Notes: generated from the letters alone by a model not told the origin. Shown: positions 1 through 10,358, numbered from the stretch's first letter. The stretch is 64,000 nucleotides of DNA from Gammaproteobacteria bacterium (GCA_018067045.1 JAGPVL010000033.1:124001-188000), one strand, 5' to 3'. Made by a program: numbers and translations.

Positions 1-279
1 GCCGAAAGATTGGCGGCAAGTTGGGTTGATAGCTGGGTTAGGCTACCGGCAGGTGCTGGGCGTTTACGCGCCCGTTTGCACGAAGCTGGCGAAGTTGTTG
101 AAGAGCGTACCGAGAACGATGGTGCGTTGTTGTTGCGTATTCGGGTAAACCGAATACATTTTGAACGATTGGTCCGCGAGGCAGATTTAATCGCAGAGGA
201 CCTGTTTTTGGACGACGCTGCGGTTGCAGCGTTGGTTGACGCTTCCTACAATCGCGAAGACTCTTCTTCACCGAGTTAA
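1..279 (+). CDS. hflX: GTPase HflX, C-terminal end (partial)
   Basis: This is the open 3' end of a gene that begins before the window, with the reading frame open from base 1 to the TAA at 277-279. The 92 or so visible residues are the C-terminal domain of a ribosome-associated GTPase. The G domain itself is outside the window. The identification rests on the match to the HflX C-terminal region and on position: hflX directly precedes hflK-hflC in many gammaproteobacteria. In this family HflX splits or rescues stalled 70S ribosomes, especially under heat stress. The gap to hflK is 24 bases, so co-transcription is likely. Confidence 0.8.
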   Translation, partial: AERLAASWVDSWVRLPAGAGRLRARLHEAGEVVEERTENDGALLLRIRVNRIHFERLVREADLIAEDLFLDDAAVAALVDASYNREDSSSPS

Positions 280-303
280 CGCGACCTAATAACGGAGAAT
301 TCA

Positions 304-1428
304 ATGGCCTGGAACGAACCTGGCGGTAATAAGCCCAGAGACCCATGGGGCGGTGGTGGTGATCAAGGGCCGCCTGATATGGACGAAGTGATCAAGCAGT
401 TGCGCGATCGGCTGTCTGGCCTATTTGGCGGAAAAAAGAGTGGCGGTAACGGCTCTTCTGGGAATGCCGGTGGTGTGCCATTGCTTGTCATCGCGGCGGC
501 GCTGGTTATTTTTTACGGCTTTTGGGCTAGCTTCGCGGTGGATAACAAAGAGCGCGCAGTCGTGCTGACGTTTGGCAAATATAGCCGCACGCTGGGACCG
601 GGTTTGAACTGGCATTTACCGCCGTTTGAATCATATGCCAAGGTCAATATTGCTCAGCGTAAGATTCGCCTCGAAGAAGAGATGCTGACCCGTGACACCA
701 ATATTGTCGGCGTGGATCTCGAGATTCAATATAAGGTAGTTGATCCGCTGTCGTTTTTGCTGAAGGCCTCTACCCCCGAAGAAGTGCTGATTAACTCTAC
801 CGAGAGTGCGTTGCGCCAAGTGGTAGGTTCGTCGTCAATGGATGACGTGCTTATTTTGCAGCGTGAGTCGATTGCCGAGAAGGCGAAGATTTTGTTGCAG
901 GAATATCAGGATAAATATTCCACCGGCATTCAAATCGATAACTTTGTTTTGGACGAGACTCGTCCGCCTGATGCCGTGCGCGGCGCATTCACCGATGTGG
1001 TTAATGCAAAGGAAGACGAAGAGCGTCTTCAGAATGAAGCGCAGGCCTATGCCAACGAGATTATTCCGGTGGCCCGTGGTCAAGCGCAGCGTCGTTTAGA
1101 AGAAGCGCAAGGCTATAAGCAGGAGTTAGTGGCGAATGCGCAGGGTGATGCGTCACGCTTTACTGACCTGTTGTCGGAGTATCGTAAAGCGCCGCAGGTA
1201 ACGCGTGATCGTCTTTACTTGGAAACAATGGAAGTCGTGTTGAGCAATACCAGCAAGGTGATTGTTGACATCAAAGAGGGCAACAACATGTTTTATTTGC
1301 CACTTGATCAGTTGATGAAAGATAGAAAGAGTTCGTCAAGTAACTCTTCAAAAAGCAACGCTAATTCCTCTCCCGTGTCACAAGGTGACAGCACTGGATA
1401 TGGCTCTCGCAGTGGAGGGTTACGCTAA
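304..1428 (+). CDS. hflK: FtsH protease modulator HflK
   Basis: This 374-residue membrane protein of the SPFH/band-7 family forms the HflKC cage around the FtsH protease and modulates membrane-protein degradation. The N-terminus (about residues 1-57) is rich in Gly and Pro, as usual for HflK. A single membrane segment follows at about 58-76, then the periplasmic band-7 domain (about 80-270) and a long charged helical region. The tail is Ser/Asn-rich and of low complexity. The ATG is preceded by a GGAG at 294-297. The stop codon TAA shares its last base with the hflC ATG, which indicates translational coupling. Confidence 0.96.
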   Translation: MAWNEPGGNKPRDPWGGGGDQGPPDMDEVIKQLRDRLSGLFGGKKSGGNGSSGNAGGVPLLVIAAALVIFYGFWASFAVDNKERAVVLTFGKYSRTLGPGLNWHLPPFESYAKVNIAQRKIRLEEEMLTRDTNIVGVDLEIQYKVVDPLSFLLKASTPEEVLINSTESALRQVVGSSSMDDVLILQRESIAEKAKILLQEYQDKYSTGIQIDNFVLDETRPPDAVRGAFTDVVNAKEDEERLQNEAQAYANEIIPVARGQAQRRLEEAQGYKQELVANAQGDASRFTDLLSEYRKAPQVTRDRLYLETMEVVLSNTSKVIVDIKEGNNMFYLPLDQLMKDRKSSSSNSSKSNANSSPVSQGDSTGYGSRSGGLR

Positions 1429-2321
1429 TGGGTAATCGCGGTCTTGTTGTTGCAGCGTTATTTGCAGTGGCGCTATTAGTGTCGCTGGACGCATTTTATT
1501 TTGTTAATGAAACGGAAAAGGCTGTGTTAAAGCAGTTTGGCCGGATTGTGCGCACGGATATCGAACCGGGCATGCATCCCAAAATTCCGTTGTTCCAGAA
1601 CGTCGTGCGTGCGGATGCACGGGTGATGATTTATTCAGTGCCGTCACAAGGCTTCCAAACCTCCGAGAAGAAATTCATGAATGTGAATTACTTTATCGTT
1701 TGGCGCATTGCTGATATCCAGCGTTACCTAACCACCTTTGGTGGCGGTAGCCAAAACCCACGTTTGGTGCGTACGGATGCGGAAGGCCGGTTCTCCAGTT
1801 TGGTGGCCAATAAACTGCGTGATGAGTTTGGTCAGCGTACCGTTCAGGAAGCGATTTCTGGCGAGCGCGTGATGGTGATGGATGACGTGGCCCGCGACGT
1901 GAACGCGATTACACTGCAGGAATTCGGTGTTGAGATCGTTGATATTCGCGTGAAGCAGCTGGATTGGCAGAAAGATGTGCGCGAGAGTGTGTTTGCACGG
2001 ATGCGCGCTGAGCGTAATCGTGACGCCTCTGAGCACCGGGCTCGTGGCCAAGAAGCAGCGGAGCGGATTCGCGCTGAAGCAGATAGAACCCGCACCGTAC
2101 TGTTAGCGGAAGCCTATCGCGATGCGCAAACCTTGCGTGGTGAGGGGGATGCGGAGGCCGCTGGGATTTATGCCAAGGCCTATAATCGTGACCCTGAGTT
2201 CTACCGTTTCTACCGTAGTCTTCAGGCTTATCGGGAAACATTGAATGACTCGGGTGATCTGATGGTGCTTGAGCCAGACAGCGATTTCTTCCGTTACTTG
2301 AAAAAAAGCACGGGCAAATAG
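1428..2321 (+). CDS. hflC: FtsH protease modulator HflC
   Basis: This 297-residue protein is the partner of HflK in the membrane complex that regulates FtsH. It has an N-terminal membrane anchor at about residues 4-22, a band-7 domain, and a C-terminal helical region rich in Arg, Glu and Ala (about 185-245) that builds the cage wall. Its length agrees with the family, which is about 290-330 residues. The start overlaps the hflK stop by one base. A hairpin with a T-run follows downstream, so transcription of the hflX-hflK-hflC unit probably ends or is reduced here. Confidence 0.96.
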   Translation: MGNRGLVVAALFAVALLVSLDAFYFVNETEKAVLKQFGRIVRTDIEPGMHPKIPLFQNVVRADARVMIYSVPSQGFQTSEKKFMNVNYFIVWRIADIQRYLTTFGGGSQNPRLVRTDAEGRFSSLVANKLRDEFGQRTVQEAISGERVMVMDDVARDVNAITLQEFGVEIVDIRVKQLDWQKDVRESVFARMRAERNRDASEHRARGQEAAERIRAEADRTRTVLLAEAYRDAQTLRGEGDAEAAGIYAKAYNRDPEFYRFYRSLQAYRETLNDSGDLMVLEPDSDFFRYLKKSTGK

Positions 2322-2329
2322 CCATTGAT

Positions 2330-2368
2330 CCGATGATTAGGGGGTAAGGCTTTCCCCCTAGCCATCGG
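2330..2368 (+). other. imperfect stem-loop after hflC
   Basis: An outer stem CCGATG / CATCGG (2330-2335 with 2363-2368) encloses an inner stem AGGGGG / CCCCCT. No T-run follows it. It lies just before the rho-independent terminator at 2387 and may protect the 3' end of the hflKC message. Confidence 0.4.
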
Positions 2369-2386
2369 ACGGTGCTAGAATATCGC

Positions 2387-2411
2387 AGCCGGGGGCATCC
2401 CCGGCTTTTTT
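2387..2411 (+). terminator. rho-independent terminator after hflC
   Basis: The stem AGCCGGGG (2387-2394) pairs with CCCCGGCT (2399-2406) across a four-base loop and is followed by a run of six T. It lies between hflC and yjeT and separates the hfl operon from yjeT-hisZ-purA, at least partly. Confidence 0.8.
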
Positions 2412-2433
2412 GTGAGCAGGGTGTTGGTGTCCT

Positions 2434-2628
2434 ATGCAGGTTGATTGGTTGTTGCTTGGCAAGGCGGTGTGTCTTGTTGCAGTAATCGAAGGATTGGTGC
2501 TTGCCCTTGCTCCGCAGCGTATACGCGTCGTTGCTGCGATGATTTTGCAGCAAAATGAGCGTAACCTGCGCTTCCTTGGCCTGATCAGTATGCTGATCGG
2601 TGCTGCCTGTTTGATGATCTTGGCCTGA
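2434..2628 (+). CDS. yjeT: DUF2065 membrane protein YjeT
   Basis: This 64-residue inner-membrane protein has two hydrophobic segments (about residues 6-24 and 45-63) joined by a short basic loop. It matches DUF2065/YjeT, whose genes typically sit between hflC and hisZ/purA in gammaproteobacteria. Its function is not established. The ATG lies downstream of the terminator, and the stop is five bases before the hisZ start, so it is probably translated from the same message as hisZ. Confidence 0.85.
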   Translation: MQVDWLLLGKAVCLVAVIEGLVLALAPQRIRVVAAMILQQNERNLRFLGLISMLIGAACLMILA

Positions 2629-2633
2629 GTATC

Positions 2634-3812
2634 ATGAGTCGCGAAGAACAGTGGTTATTGCCGGAGGGGGTAGAAGAAATTCTGCCAGCTCAGGCCGCCC
2701 GCATAGAAGCATTACGCCGTCGCTTGCTGGATCAATTCGCCAGCTGGGGCTACGAACTCGTATTTCCGCCATTAATTGAATTCCTTGATTCGCTGCTTAA
2801 CGGCGGCGGTCGCGATTTAGAGCGCGAAACCTTTAAGCTCACTGACCAGCTCAGTGGGCGTTTGCTTGGCGTGCGCGCCGACATTACCCCGCAAGTGGCG
2901 CGGCTGGATGCGCACAGCTTGCGCCGTAGTGCACCAACACGATTATGTTATTGCAGTACTGCCCTGCGCACCCGTGCGCCGCAGCCGGGTGGTTCACGTA
3001 TTCCTTATCAGGTGGGCGTTGAGCTATTTGGTCATGCCGGTATGGAAAGCGACGCGGAAGTGATGTCGTTAATGCTTGAGACATTAACCGCTGCCGGCCT
3101 AGATGGTATTACCCTTGATTTAGGTCACGTCGGCATCTATCGCGCGTTGGTGAAAGCCGGTGGTTTGTCTGAATCCGACGAGACCGCCTTGTCTGATATC
3201 TATTTGCGTAAGGGTCGGCAAGAACTAGACCAGATGCTGGCGGAGCTGTCTCTAAGGCCTGAGCAGCGCGATGCCTTGGCCGCGTTGCCTTGGCTGGCTG
3301 GCGGGCCTGAAGTGCTAGTTGAAGCGCGTGAAGTGCTGGGTGCTCAGGGCGCTGATGTGCTGGCGGCGCTGGATGAGCTGCAAGCGCTAGTAGACTTTAT
3401 GCAGCACCATTACCCAGCAGTGCGGCTGCACTTGGATTTGGGGGAGTTGCGCGGCTATCACTACCACACCGGTTGTTTATTTGCTGCCTATACCGATGGT
3501 AATAGTGAGCCTGTGGCCAAAGGCGGACGCTACGATCATATCGGTGAAGTGTTTGGTCGTGCTCGTGCGGCGACGGGTTTCAGTGCCGACTTGAAATTGT
3601 TGGCGGCAACGCAGAGCGCCGAGCCAGTCGAAGGTGTTTTGGCGGTTGGTAGCATGAATGATGCGGAGTTTGTTGCGCAGGTGAAAACGTTGCGGCAGCA
3701 AGGCGAGCGAGTATTACTGTCATTGCCCGGAGCGGACAACGACACCCATGAGTTGCATTGCAATCGTCAGCTAATACAGCGTGACGGCAGCTGGCAAATA
3801 ATTTCCCTTTAA
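2634..3812 (+). CDS. hisZ: ATP phosphoribosyltransferase regulatory subunit HisZ
   Basis: This 392-residue protein is a paralogue of the class II histidyl-tRNA synthetase core. HisZ has no tRNA-charging activity and forms a complex with short-form HisG, which it activates and renders sensitive to histidine in the first step of histidine synthesis. Visible HisRS-like features include the N-terminal FASWGYELVFPP region, the RADITPQVAR motif 2-like segment and the C-terminal GGRYD motif. Its presence implies that the genome has a short HisG. The position between yjeT and purA is the usual one in Pseudomonas-type genomes. Confidence 0.93.
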   Translation: MSREEQWLLPEGVEEILPAQAARIEALRRRLLDQFASWGYELVFPPLIEFLDSLLNGGGRDLERETFKLTDQLSGRLLGVRADITPQVARLDAHSLRRSAPTRLCYCSTALRTRAPQPGGSRIPYQVGVELFGHAGMESDAEVMSLMLETLTAAGLDGITLDLGHVGIYRALVKAGGLSESDETALSDIYLRKGRQELDQMLAELSLRPEQRDALAALPWLAGGPEVLVEAREVLGAQGADVLAALDELQALVDFMQHHYPAVRLHLDLGELRGYHYHTGCLFAAYTDGNSEPVAKGGRYDHIGEVFGRARAATGFSADLKLLAATQSAEPVEGVLAVGSMNDAEFVAQVKTLRQQGERVLLSLPGADNDTHELHCNRQLIQRDGSWQIISL

Positions 3813-3825
3813 CTTTAAAGAATGA

Positions 3826-5127
<1,302 letters not shown>

Positions 5128-5157
5128 CGCTCAATGATGGCGGTAGGCGATAAGGTC

Positions 5158-5188
5158 AAAAAAAGCGGACATTAAGTCCGCTTTTTTT
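5158..5188. terminator. bidirectional terminator, purA / trxC
   Basis: The stem GCGGAC (5165-5170) pairs with GTCCGC (5176-5181) over a five-base loop. It is flanked by seven A on the left and seven T on the right, so it can end transcripts of purA (plus) and trxC (minus). Confidence 0.9.
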
Positions 5189-5204
5189 GTGGCCGCCTTT
5201 CTCG

Positions 5205-5648
5205 TCAAACGCTGACCGGCAAATGTTGCTGCACCCATTGGTGAAGCTGTTGCGCTGGGAGTGCGCCATTAATGCGTGCCAACTCTTGCCCGTGTTGAAA
5301 TAAAATTAACGTTGGGATGCTGCGAATCGCAAAGCGATGGGCTAACGCCGGCTCTGTTTCCGTGTTGACCTTGGCCAGCCGGACGTGCGGCTCGAGCTGT
5401 TGTGCGGCTTGCTGGAAAGTGGGCGCAAAAGCGAGGCATGGGCCACACCATGGAGCCCAGAAGTTGACCAATAACGGCATGTCGGAGCGAAGATGGGCGT
5501 CGAGGTTACTGGCGCTGAGTTCAAGGGGGCGACCTTCGAATAGTAGCTGCTTGCAGCCGCCACAGTGAGCAACGCTGGCCGGCTTGTCGGCCGGCAGGCG
5601 GTTGCGCCGGTGGCAGTGTGGACAGGCAATAATTCTTGGTTCGGTCAT
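5205..5648 (-). CDS. trxC: thioredoxin TrxC (thioredoxin 2)
   Basis: This 147-residue cytoplasmic thioredoxin has an N-terminal zinc ribbon, with Cys pairs at residues 9/12 and 29/32. The thioredoxin fold carries the WCGPC active site at about residues 67-71. This layout is diagnostic of thioredoxin 2, which in E. coli is induced by peroxide through OxyR. No OxyR site is recognised here. The gene is convergent with purA and shares its terminator. The length agrees with the family (about 140-150). Confidence 0.95.
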   Translation of the reverse strand: MTEPRIIACPHCHRRNRLPADKPASVAHCGGCKQLLFEGRPLELSASNLDAHLRSDMPLLVNFWAPWCGPCLAFAPTFQQAAQQLEPHVRLAKVNTETEPALAHRFAIRSIPTLILFQHGQELARINGALPAQQLHQWVQQHLPVSV

Positions 5649-5760
5649 ACAGCAATCTCCGCAGTTGACAGAGATATGGTGGTCAGCGGTGTTTTTTCAA
5701 TATGCAGCGAAAGTAATTGTGCTCTCGCTGATTACGGCGCCGCAGAATTGTGCTGCACCG

Positions 5761-5964
5761 CTATTTATGACGAGTTTTGCGAATCAGTATGATTACCAGC
5801 AAGACTACGGCGACAGGGAAGATGAGTAGCCAGCGTTTAGGGTTTGCTTGAATGCCTTCGGCGGCGAGCAACGTGCCGGGGCTGGTCAGCAGCGCGAGCG
5901 TAATATGGCTGCGTATGCGGATCAGGGCATTGGAGAGCTGCGGGGTTTGGCTTGTTGTATTCAC
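5761..5964 (-). CDS. possible small membrane protein
   Basis: This 67-codon frame opens with GTG and encodes one clear hydrophobic segment near the C-terminus (about residues 43-61), followed by a short basic tail, the pattern of a single-pass membrane protein. A weaker hydrophobic stretch lies at about 20-34. No convincing ribosome-binding site precedes the start and no family is recognised. It could be real, because it fills a gap between trxC and tRNA-Leu, but the evidence is thin. Confidence 0.3.
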   Translation of the reverse strand: MNTTSQTPQLSNALIRIRSHITLALLTSPGTLLAAEGIQANPKRWLLIFPVAVVLLVIILIRKTRHK

Positions 5965-6058
5965 TATAAATCAACGGTTTATCGTTAGTCGGGCGGTCAT
6001 GGTGTACTAGTGTTTACGGTGGTGCAAGTGGGGTGTGCGAGAGATGGGGCGCTGCGAA

Positions 6059-6145
6059 TGGTGCCGAGGAGAGGACTTGAACCTCCACGCCCTTGCGAGC
6101 ACTAGCACCTGAAGCTAGCGTGTCTACCAATTTCACCACCTCGGC
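6059..6145 (-). tRNA. tRNA-Leu (anticodon CAG)
   Basis: This 87-nt class II tRNA has a long variable arm. The 7-bp acceptor stem GCCGAGG / CCTCGGC is perfect, the discriminator is A, and the 3' CCA is encoded. The D-arm (AAATTGGTAGACA) and T-arm (GGTTCAAGTCC) are typical of tRNA-Leu. The anticodon stem-loop GCTAG-CTTCAGG gives anticodon CAG, which reads CUG. In related genomes a tRNA-Leu commonly sits just before rnr. A strong promoter lies upstream. Confidence 0.97.
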
Positions 6146-6178
6146 AGGTCGTGACATCTCTATGACTAGAGGGCGCGT

Positions 6179-6206
6179 ATTTTAGAGGTTGCTGTTGTTA
6201 TGTCAA
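6179..6206 (-). promoter_or_regulatory. sigma70 promoter of tRNA-Leu
   Basis: On the minus strand, TTGACA (6206-6201) and TAAAAT (6184-6179) are 16 bases apart. A GC-rich stretch (cgcgccctc) follows, typical of stringently controlled stable-RNA promoters. The expected transcription start is about 25 bases before the mature tRNA 5' end. Confidence 0.85.
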
Positions 6207-6478
6207 TTGCTATGTCCGCTGCGCGCCGATGAGCATATGGGCTGTCATGTAAGCGCCATGTGTCGGTGTCAGTTTTACGTGGCAGGCATTCGTGTGATGT
6301 TGGGGGCTATAATCGTTGTATTGGGTATTTTCGCGCGAACGCCTTATATTATGTCAAAATCCGCAGCAGAATGAGTCTAAATTTCCGTCGCGATGCTGGG
6401 ATGCCTGCGATCCTTCGGTTAAGCTGATGCCTATCTTATAAGTTCCACCCTCCCTATTTAAGGATTACCCGCCGCAAT
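6207..6478 (+). other. leader region upstream of rnr
   Basis: No gene is supported here. A perfect -10-like TATAAT at 6308-6313 could serve rnr, but no good -35 is found 16-18 bases upstream. An AAGGA at about 6459-6463 precedes the rnr ATG by roughly 15 bases, which is longer than ideal. Confidence 0.4.
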
Positions 6479-9001
6479 ATGGCTAAGAAAAAGAGTTACA
6501 AAGATCCCCACGCTGCCCGTGAAGCGTCCCGTTACGACAACCCTGTGCCAAGCCGTGAGCTCATTTTACAAGTGCTCAACGATCAGGGCCGCCCGATGCT
6601 CGCTGATGAGCTGATGAAGCACCTAAAAATTGAAGGTGAAGAGTCGCAGATTGGTATCGAGCGTCGCCTTGGCGCCATGATTCGTGATGGTCAGTTGGTG
6701 CAGAACCGTAAGCGTGAGTTTGGCGTTATCAGTCGCATGGATTTGATCTGCGGACGTGTGCAGGGTCATCGCGATGGCTTTGGTTTCGTTGTTCCCGAAG
6801 GTTCTGACGGCGGTGAGGATTTATTTATTTCGCCACGCCAAATGCAAGCGGTAATGGATGGCGATAAGGTGTTGGTTAACGCCGAAGGCAGAAATCGTTT
6901 TGGTAAGCGCGAAGCACGTATTGTTGAGGTGGTCGAGCGCGCCGTTACTGAGCTGGTTGGCGTGTTTCGCCGTGAAGCGGGTGCTGAGTTTTTGGTGCCG
7001 CAAAACAAACGCATTAGCAAAGAAGTTTTGGTCAGTGATCGAGGTGGCTTGAAGCCTGAAGATGGCGATCATGTCCGCGCTGAAATTGTGCAGTACTCCG
7101 GCCGTGAGCGTCACGTTCTGGTTAAGCTATGTGAAATTATTGCGTCGCCGGATGAGCCGGGCATGGAAGTCGACGTGGCGCTGCGCAATTTTGATATCCC
7201 TTACCTATGGCCGGAAGCGGCTGAACGCGAAGCGAATCTGCTCGCCGACGAGGTGTTAGAAAAAGATAAAAAAGGGCGCGTTGATTTGCGCGAACTACCG
7301 TTGGTGACCATTGACGGTGAAGATGCTCGTGACTTTGATGATGCTGTCTATGTTGAAACGCGTAAGCGTCGTGGTTGGCGTTTGATCGTTGCCATTGCAG
7401 ACGTCTCTCATTATGTACGCCCTGCTTCTGGCTTAGACATCGAGGCAAATAAGCGTGGCACTTCTGTGTACTTCCCGCGCCGCGTTGTACCGATGTTGCC
7501 GGAAAAGATATCCAATGGGCTGTGCTCGCTGAATCCAAACGTTGATCGGTTGTGTTTGTTCTGCGACATGCAAGTTTCGGCTGCAGGTAAAATCACGAGC
7601 TTCTCATTTGCTGAAGGCGTTATGCGCTCTCGCCATCGGTTGACCTATACGCAGGTCGGCGCGTTAATTGAAGAGCCAGAAGGCGCCGTGGCGCAGAAGC
7701 TGCAGGCGGATATCGATGCGCCGGTACAAGATGGCTTGTGGCAGTTTTATGCCTTGTATCAAGCGCTGCGTAGTCAGCGCGACAGCCGTGGCGCAATAGA
7801 TTTCGAAACAACGGAAACGCGCATTCTTTACGATGATTTCAAGAAGATCAGCGCGATTGTTCCGGTGGTACGCAATGTTGCCCATAAAATGATCGAAGAG
7901 GCGATGCTGGCTGCGAATATCTGTGCGGCAACTTTGTTGGAAAAAAGCGGGACGCCTTCGCTGTTTCGAAATCATGAGCCGCCGAAAGGTGACAAGCTTG
8001 ATGCGTTGCAGCAGTTTCTTGGTCCGCTCGGATTGAAAATTGATTGGGGTAAGAAAGGTGGTGAGCCTACGCCGGCGGTCTTTAAAAGTTTGACGGAAAA
8101 GATCGCGGGCCGTCCTGATCGCAGCGTTATTCAGACGGTTATGCTGCGCTCGTTAAAACAGGCTAAGTATGAGGCTGAAAACAAAGGCCATTTCGGTCTT
8201 GCTTATAAAGCCTATGCCCATTTTACTTCGCCGATTCGGCGTTATCCGGACTTATTGGTTCATCGTGCTATTCGTTACCTTATCCGTACCGGCAAGGGCG
8301 GTGATATGGTCGCTAGTCGCGGGATGGTTGCGAATGCGCTGGCGAAAATGAGTAAAGCAAAAACGTTTCCTTATCAGGTTAGCGATATGGTTGCGCTTGG
8401 CGAACATTGCTCTCTCGTTGAGCGCCGCGCTGATGAGGCGACGCGTGATGTGGTGCAGTGGCTCAAGTGCCAGTACATGCAGCAGCATCTCGGTGATACC
8501 TTCTCGGGTGTGATCGCCGCGGTGACATCATTTGGTGTGTTTGTGCTTATTGATGATTTATTTATTGAAGGGCTGGTGCATATCAGCAGCCTCGATAGTG
8601 ACTATTATCATTACGACAATGTTCGTCACGCCTTGGTTGGTGAGTCCTCCGGCCGTCAGTTCCGTCTGGGTGATGCGATACAAGTAAAAGTTGCTGCGGT
8701 TCATATCGATGATCGCAAAATTGATTTAGCAATGGGCGAGGGTGCGGTTGTGAATCGAGCGGATAGCTCGGTGCGTAGTGCGTTAGCCGCGGGCAAGATT
8801 CCAGCGAAAGGTAAGGGCGGCGGGCGCGGCTCTTCGTCTAAGGCGGGAGGCAGTAAGGGCTCTGCCGCTAAAGGCGCAAATAAAGAAGCGGGCAAGAAAT
8901 CTGACGAAAAGTCTGCGCCAGCGGGCAAGGCGCGTGCGCGTAAAGGGCCGCCGCGCGGACGCAAGCCGTCTCGCCGTCGCCCGGAGAAAAAAGGTGAGTA
9001 A
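6479..9001 (+). CDS. rnr: ribonuclease R
   Basis: This 840-residue 3'-to-5' exoribonuclease of the RNB family degrades structured RNA and takes part in rRNA and tmRNA quality control. The order of domains is an N-terminal winged-helix region (about 20-85), cold-shock/OB domains (about 85-250), the RNB catalytic domain with the acidic DGEDARDFDDAV cluster (about 278-289), and an S1 domain (about 675-755). A Lys/Arg/Gly-rich basic tail follows (about 775-840). The tail is long and of low complexity, as is usual for RNase R and unlike RNase II. Its 3' end overlaps rlmB by eight bases. Confidence 0.96.
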   Translation: MAKKKSYKDPHAAREASRYDNPVPSRELILQVLNDQGRPMLADELMKHLKIEGEESQIGIERRLGAMIRDGQLVQNRKREFGVISRMDLICGRVQGHRDGFGFVVPEGSDGGEDLFISPRQMQAVMDGDKVLVNAEGRNRFGKREARIVEVVERAVTELVGVFRREAGAEFLVPQNKRISKEVLVSDRGGLKPEDGDHVRAEIVQYSGRERHVLVKLCEIIASPDEPGMEVDVALRNFDIPYLWPEAAEREANLLADEVLEKDKKGRVDLRELPLVTIDGEDARDFDDAVYVETRKRRGWRLIVAIADVSHYVRPASGLDIEANKRGTSVYFPRRVVPMLPEKISNGLCSLNPNVDRLCLFCDMQVSAAGKITSFSFAEGVMRSRHRLTYTQVGALIEEPEGAVAQKLQADIDAPVQDGLWQFYALYQALRSQRDSRGAIDFETTETRILYDDFKKISAIVPVVRNVAHKMIEEAMLAANICAATLLEKSGTPSLFRNHEPPKGDKLDALQQFLGPLGLKIDWGKKGGEPTPAVFKSLTEKIAGRPDRSVIQTVMLRSLKQAKYEAENKGHFGLAYKAYAHFTSPIRRYPDLLVHRAIRYLIRTGKGGDMVASRGMVANALAKMSKAKTFPYQVSDMVALGEHCSLVERRADEATRDVVQWLKCQYMQQHLGDTFSGVIAAVTSFGVFVLIDDLFIEGLVHISSLDSDYYHYDNVRHALVGESSGRQFRLGDAIQVKVAAVHIDDRKIDLAMGEGAVVNRADSSVRSALAAGKIPAKGKGGGRGSSSKAGGSKGSAAKGANKEAGKKSDEKSAPAGKARARKGPPRGRKPSRRRPEKKGE

Positions 9002-9770
9002 TAAGGCGCAAATGTATTCGGGTTACCATGCGGTGGAGGCAATTTTACGTCATCGTCCGCACGATGCGCTTGAGCTATTTGTGCAAGACAGTCGCGCCGA
9101 GCGTGGCGAAGAGCGTTTAGATTTGCTGATGCAAGAAGCTGCACGCTTGGGCGTGAAGGCGCAGCATGCGAAGCGTGATGTGTTGGAGAAGCATGCGGGG
9201 CCACAGCATCAGGGCGTTGTGGTGCGGGCGCGGCCGCGCCCTGTGGGAGATGACAATAGTTTGCAGGACCTGGTGAGCTGCGCGCTCAGTCCGGAGCGTG
9301 TGTCATCGAGAGTCCCGTTGTTGTTGTTGCTTGATGGCGTGACGGACCCGCATAACCTTGGTGCTTGTTTGCGCAGTGCCGATGCGGCTGGTGTAGATGC
9401 GGTGATTGTTCCTCGTCGTAACGCTTGTGGTTTGACGCCGGTTGTTTGTCGTACAGCAGTGGGTGCCGCCGAGTCGGTGCCGTACTTCGAAGTGAGTAAC
9501 TTGGTGCGCACCATGGAGTCGCTTAAGCAGCGCGGCGTTTGGTTGGCGGGTACTGCGCTGGCGGAAGACAGTCAGCCGTTATTTGGATTTCACAGCGACT
9601 CGCCGCTGGCGGTAGTGATGGGGGCGGAAGGCGAAGGAATGCGACAGAGCACTCGTCAGGCGTGCGACTATCTTTTAGAAATTCCGATGGCGGGCGAAGT
9701 GCAAAGCTTGAACGTGTCCGTGGCCACCGCAGTAGTGTTATTTCATCTCGCGAAAGGGCGTCGCTTTTAG
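8994..9770 (+). CDS. rlmB: 23S rRNA (guanosine-2251-2'-O)-methyltransferase RlmB
   Basis: This SpoU/TrmH-family methyltransferase (258 residues from the GTG at 8994) modifies G2251 in the P-loop of 23S rRNA. The N-terminal substrate-binding domain begins at YSGYHAVEAIL. The knotted catalytic domain shows motif 1 DPHNLGACLR, motif 2 MGAEGEGM and motif 3 EIPMAGEVQSLNVSVA. The GTG is chosen because it fits the family length (about 245-260). An upstream in-frame start at 8934 would add 20 basic residues encoded by the rnr tail. The rnr-rlmB overlap implies translational coupling. Confidence 0.94.
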   Translation: MSNKAQMYSGYHAVEAILRHRPHDALELFVQDSRAERGEERLDLLMQEAARLGVKAQHAKRDVLEKHAGPQHQGVVVRARPRPVGDDNSLQDLVSCALSPERVSSRVPLLLLLDGVTDPHNLGACLRSADAAGVDAVIVPRRNACGLTPVVCRTAVGAAESVPYFEVSNLVRTMESLKQRGVWLAGTALAEDSQPLFGFHSDSPLAVVMGAEGEGMRQSTRQACDYLLEIPMAGEVQSLNVSVATAVVLFHLAKGRRF

Positions 9771-9773
9771 TTT

Positions 9774-10328
9774 TTAGTTTGTTGCGGGGATCGACGAGAG
9801 GGTTTTGAGCGTCGTTTCTTGCGCAGAGAAGGCCTGCAATTGATTAATTTGATCGACTACCTGCTCTGGTAGCTTTTCCATCTGTGTTAACAGCTCATCG
9901 TTTAATTGTACGGCGCTTCCGGTTGCTGCTTCTTCTGCCATCTCGGTGGATATGAGCTTGGGTAGCGGGAAGCTTATGTGTGTGGTCCGGTTGAACCGAT
10001 AGGTTTCTTTGTAATTAGGCTGGACGTAGCCGTCCGCATTTTCGATGGCGATGTTGAGGTTTTCTGGACCGGTGACATGATGCCAGTCGTGAGGATCGTT
10101 TGTGATCGACATGTCGGGCGGAGCGATATTGGCCGCTGCGATTTCGGCTTGTTGTTTCTCCCACGCGAGCACATCAATGACGAATTGTCGTTCGTCCTCA
10201 TACTCAGAAATTTCTGGTCGCGGTGATGGGGCTTCTGCAGGCGGGAGCTGCGCCGGTTGAGATTGAGCGGAAAGGGCCACGCTGAGTAGAAGCAATAATA
10301 CGGCTATGGGGTAGGGGCTCTTCATCAT
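9774..10328 (-). CDS. secreted protein of unknown function
   Basis: This protein of about 184 residues is not recognised. It has an N-terminal signal peptide (KSPYPIAVLLLLLSVALSAQS) followed by a Pro-rich linker and a soluble domain without cysteines. An ATG at 10328 is chosen; a TTG three codons upstream is also possible. It lies about 30 bases after another secreted unknown on the same strand, so the two are probably one operon and may act together in the envelope. It is convergent with rlmB with only three bases between the stops. Confidence 0.7.
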   Translation of the reverse strand: MMKSPYPIAVLLLLLSVALSAQSQPAQLPPAEAPSPRPEISEYEDERQFVIDVLAWEKQQAEIAAANIAPPDMSITNDPHDWHHVTGPENLNIAIENADGYVQPNYKETYRFNRTTHISFPLPKLISTEMAEEAATGSAVQLNDELLTQMEKLPEQVVDQINQLQAFSAQETTLKTLSSIPATN

Positions 10329-10358
10329 ACGGCTCAACTGTTTCTGTCGCGGCCTATG

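Noticed and set aside
6189-6374. Open frame of 61 codons between tRNA-Leu and rnr
   Set aside because: It overlaps the tRNA promoter, has no ribosome-binding site, and is not recognisable as a protein family.
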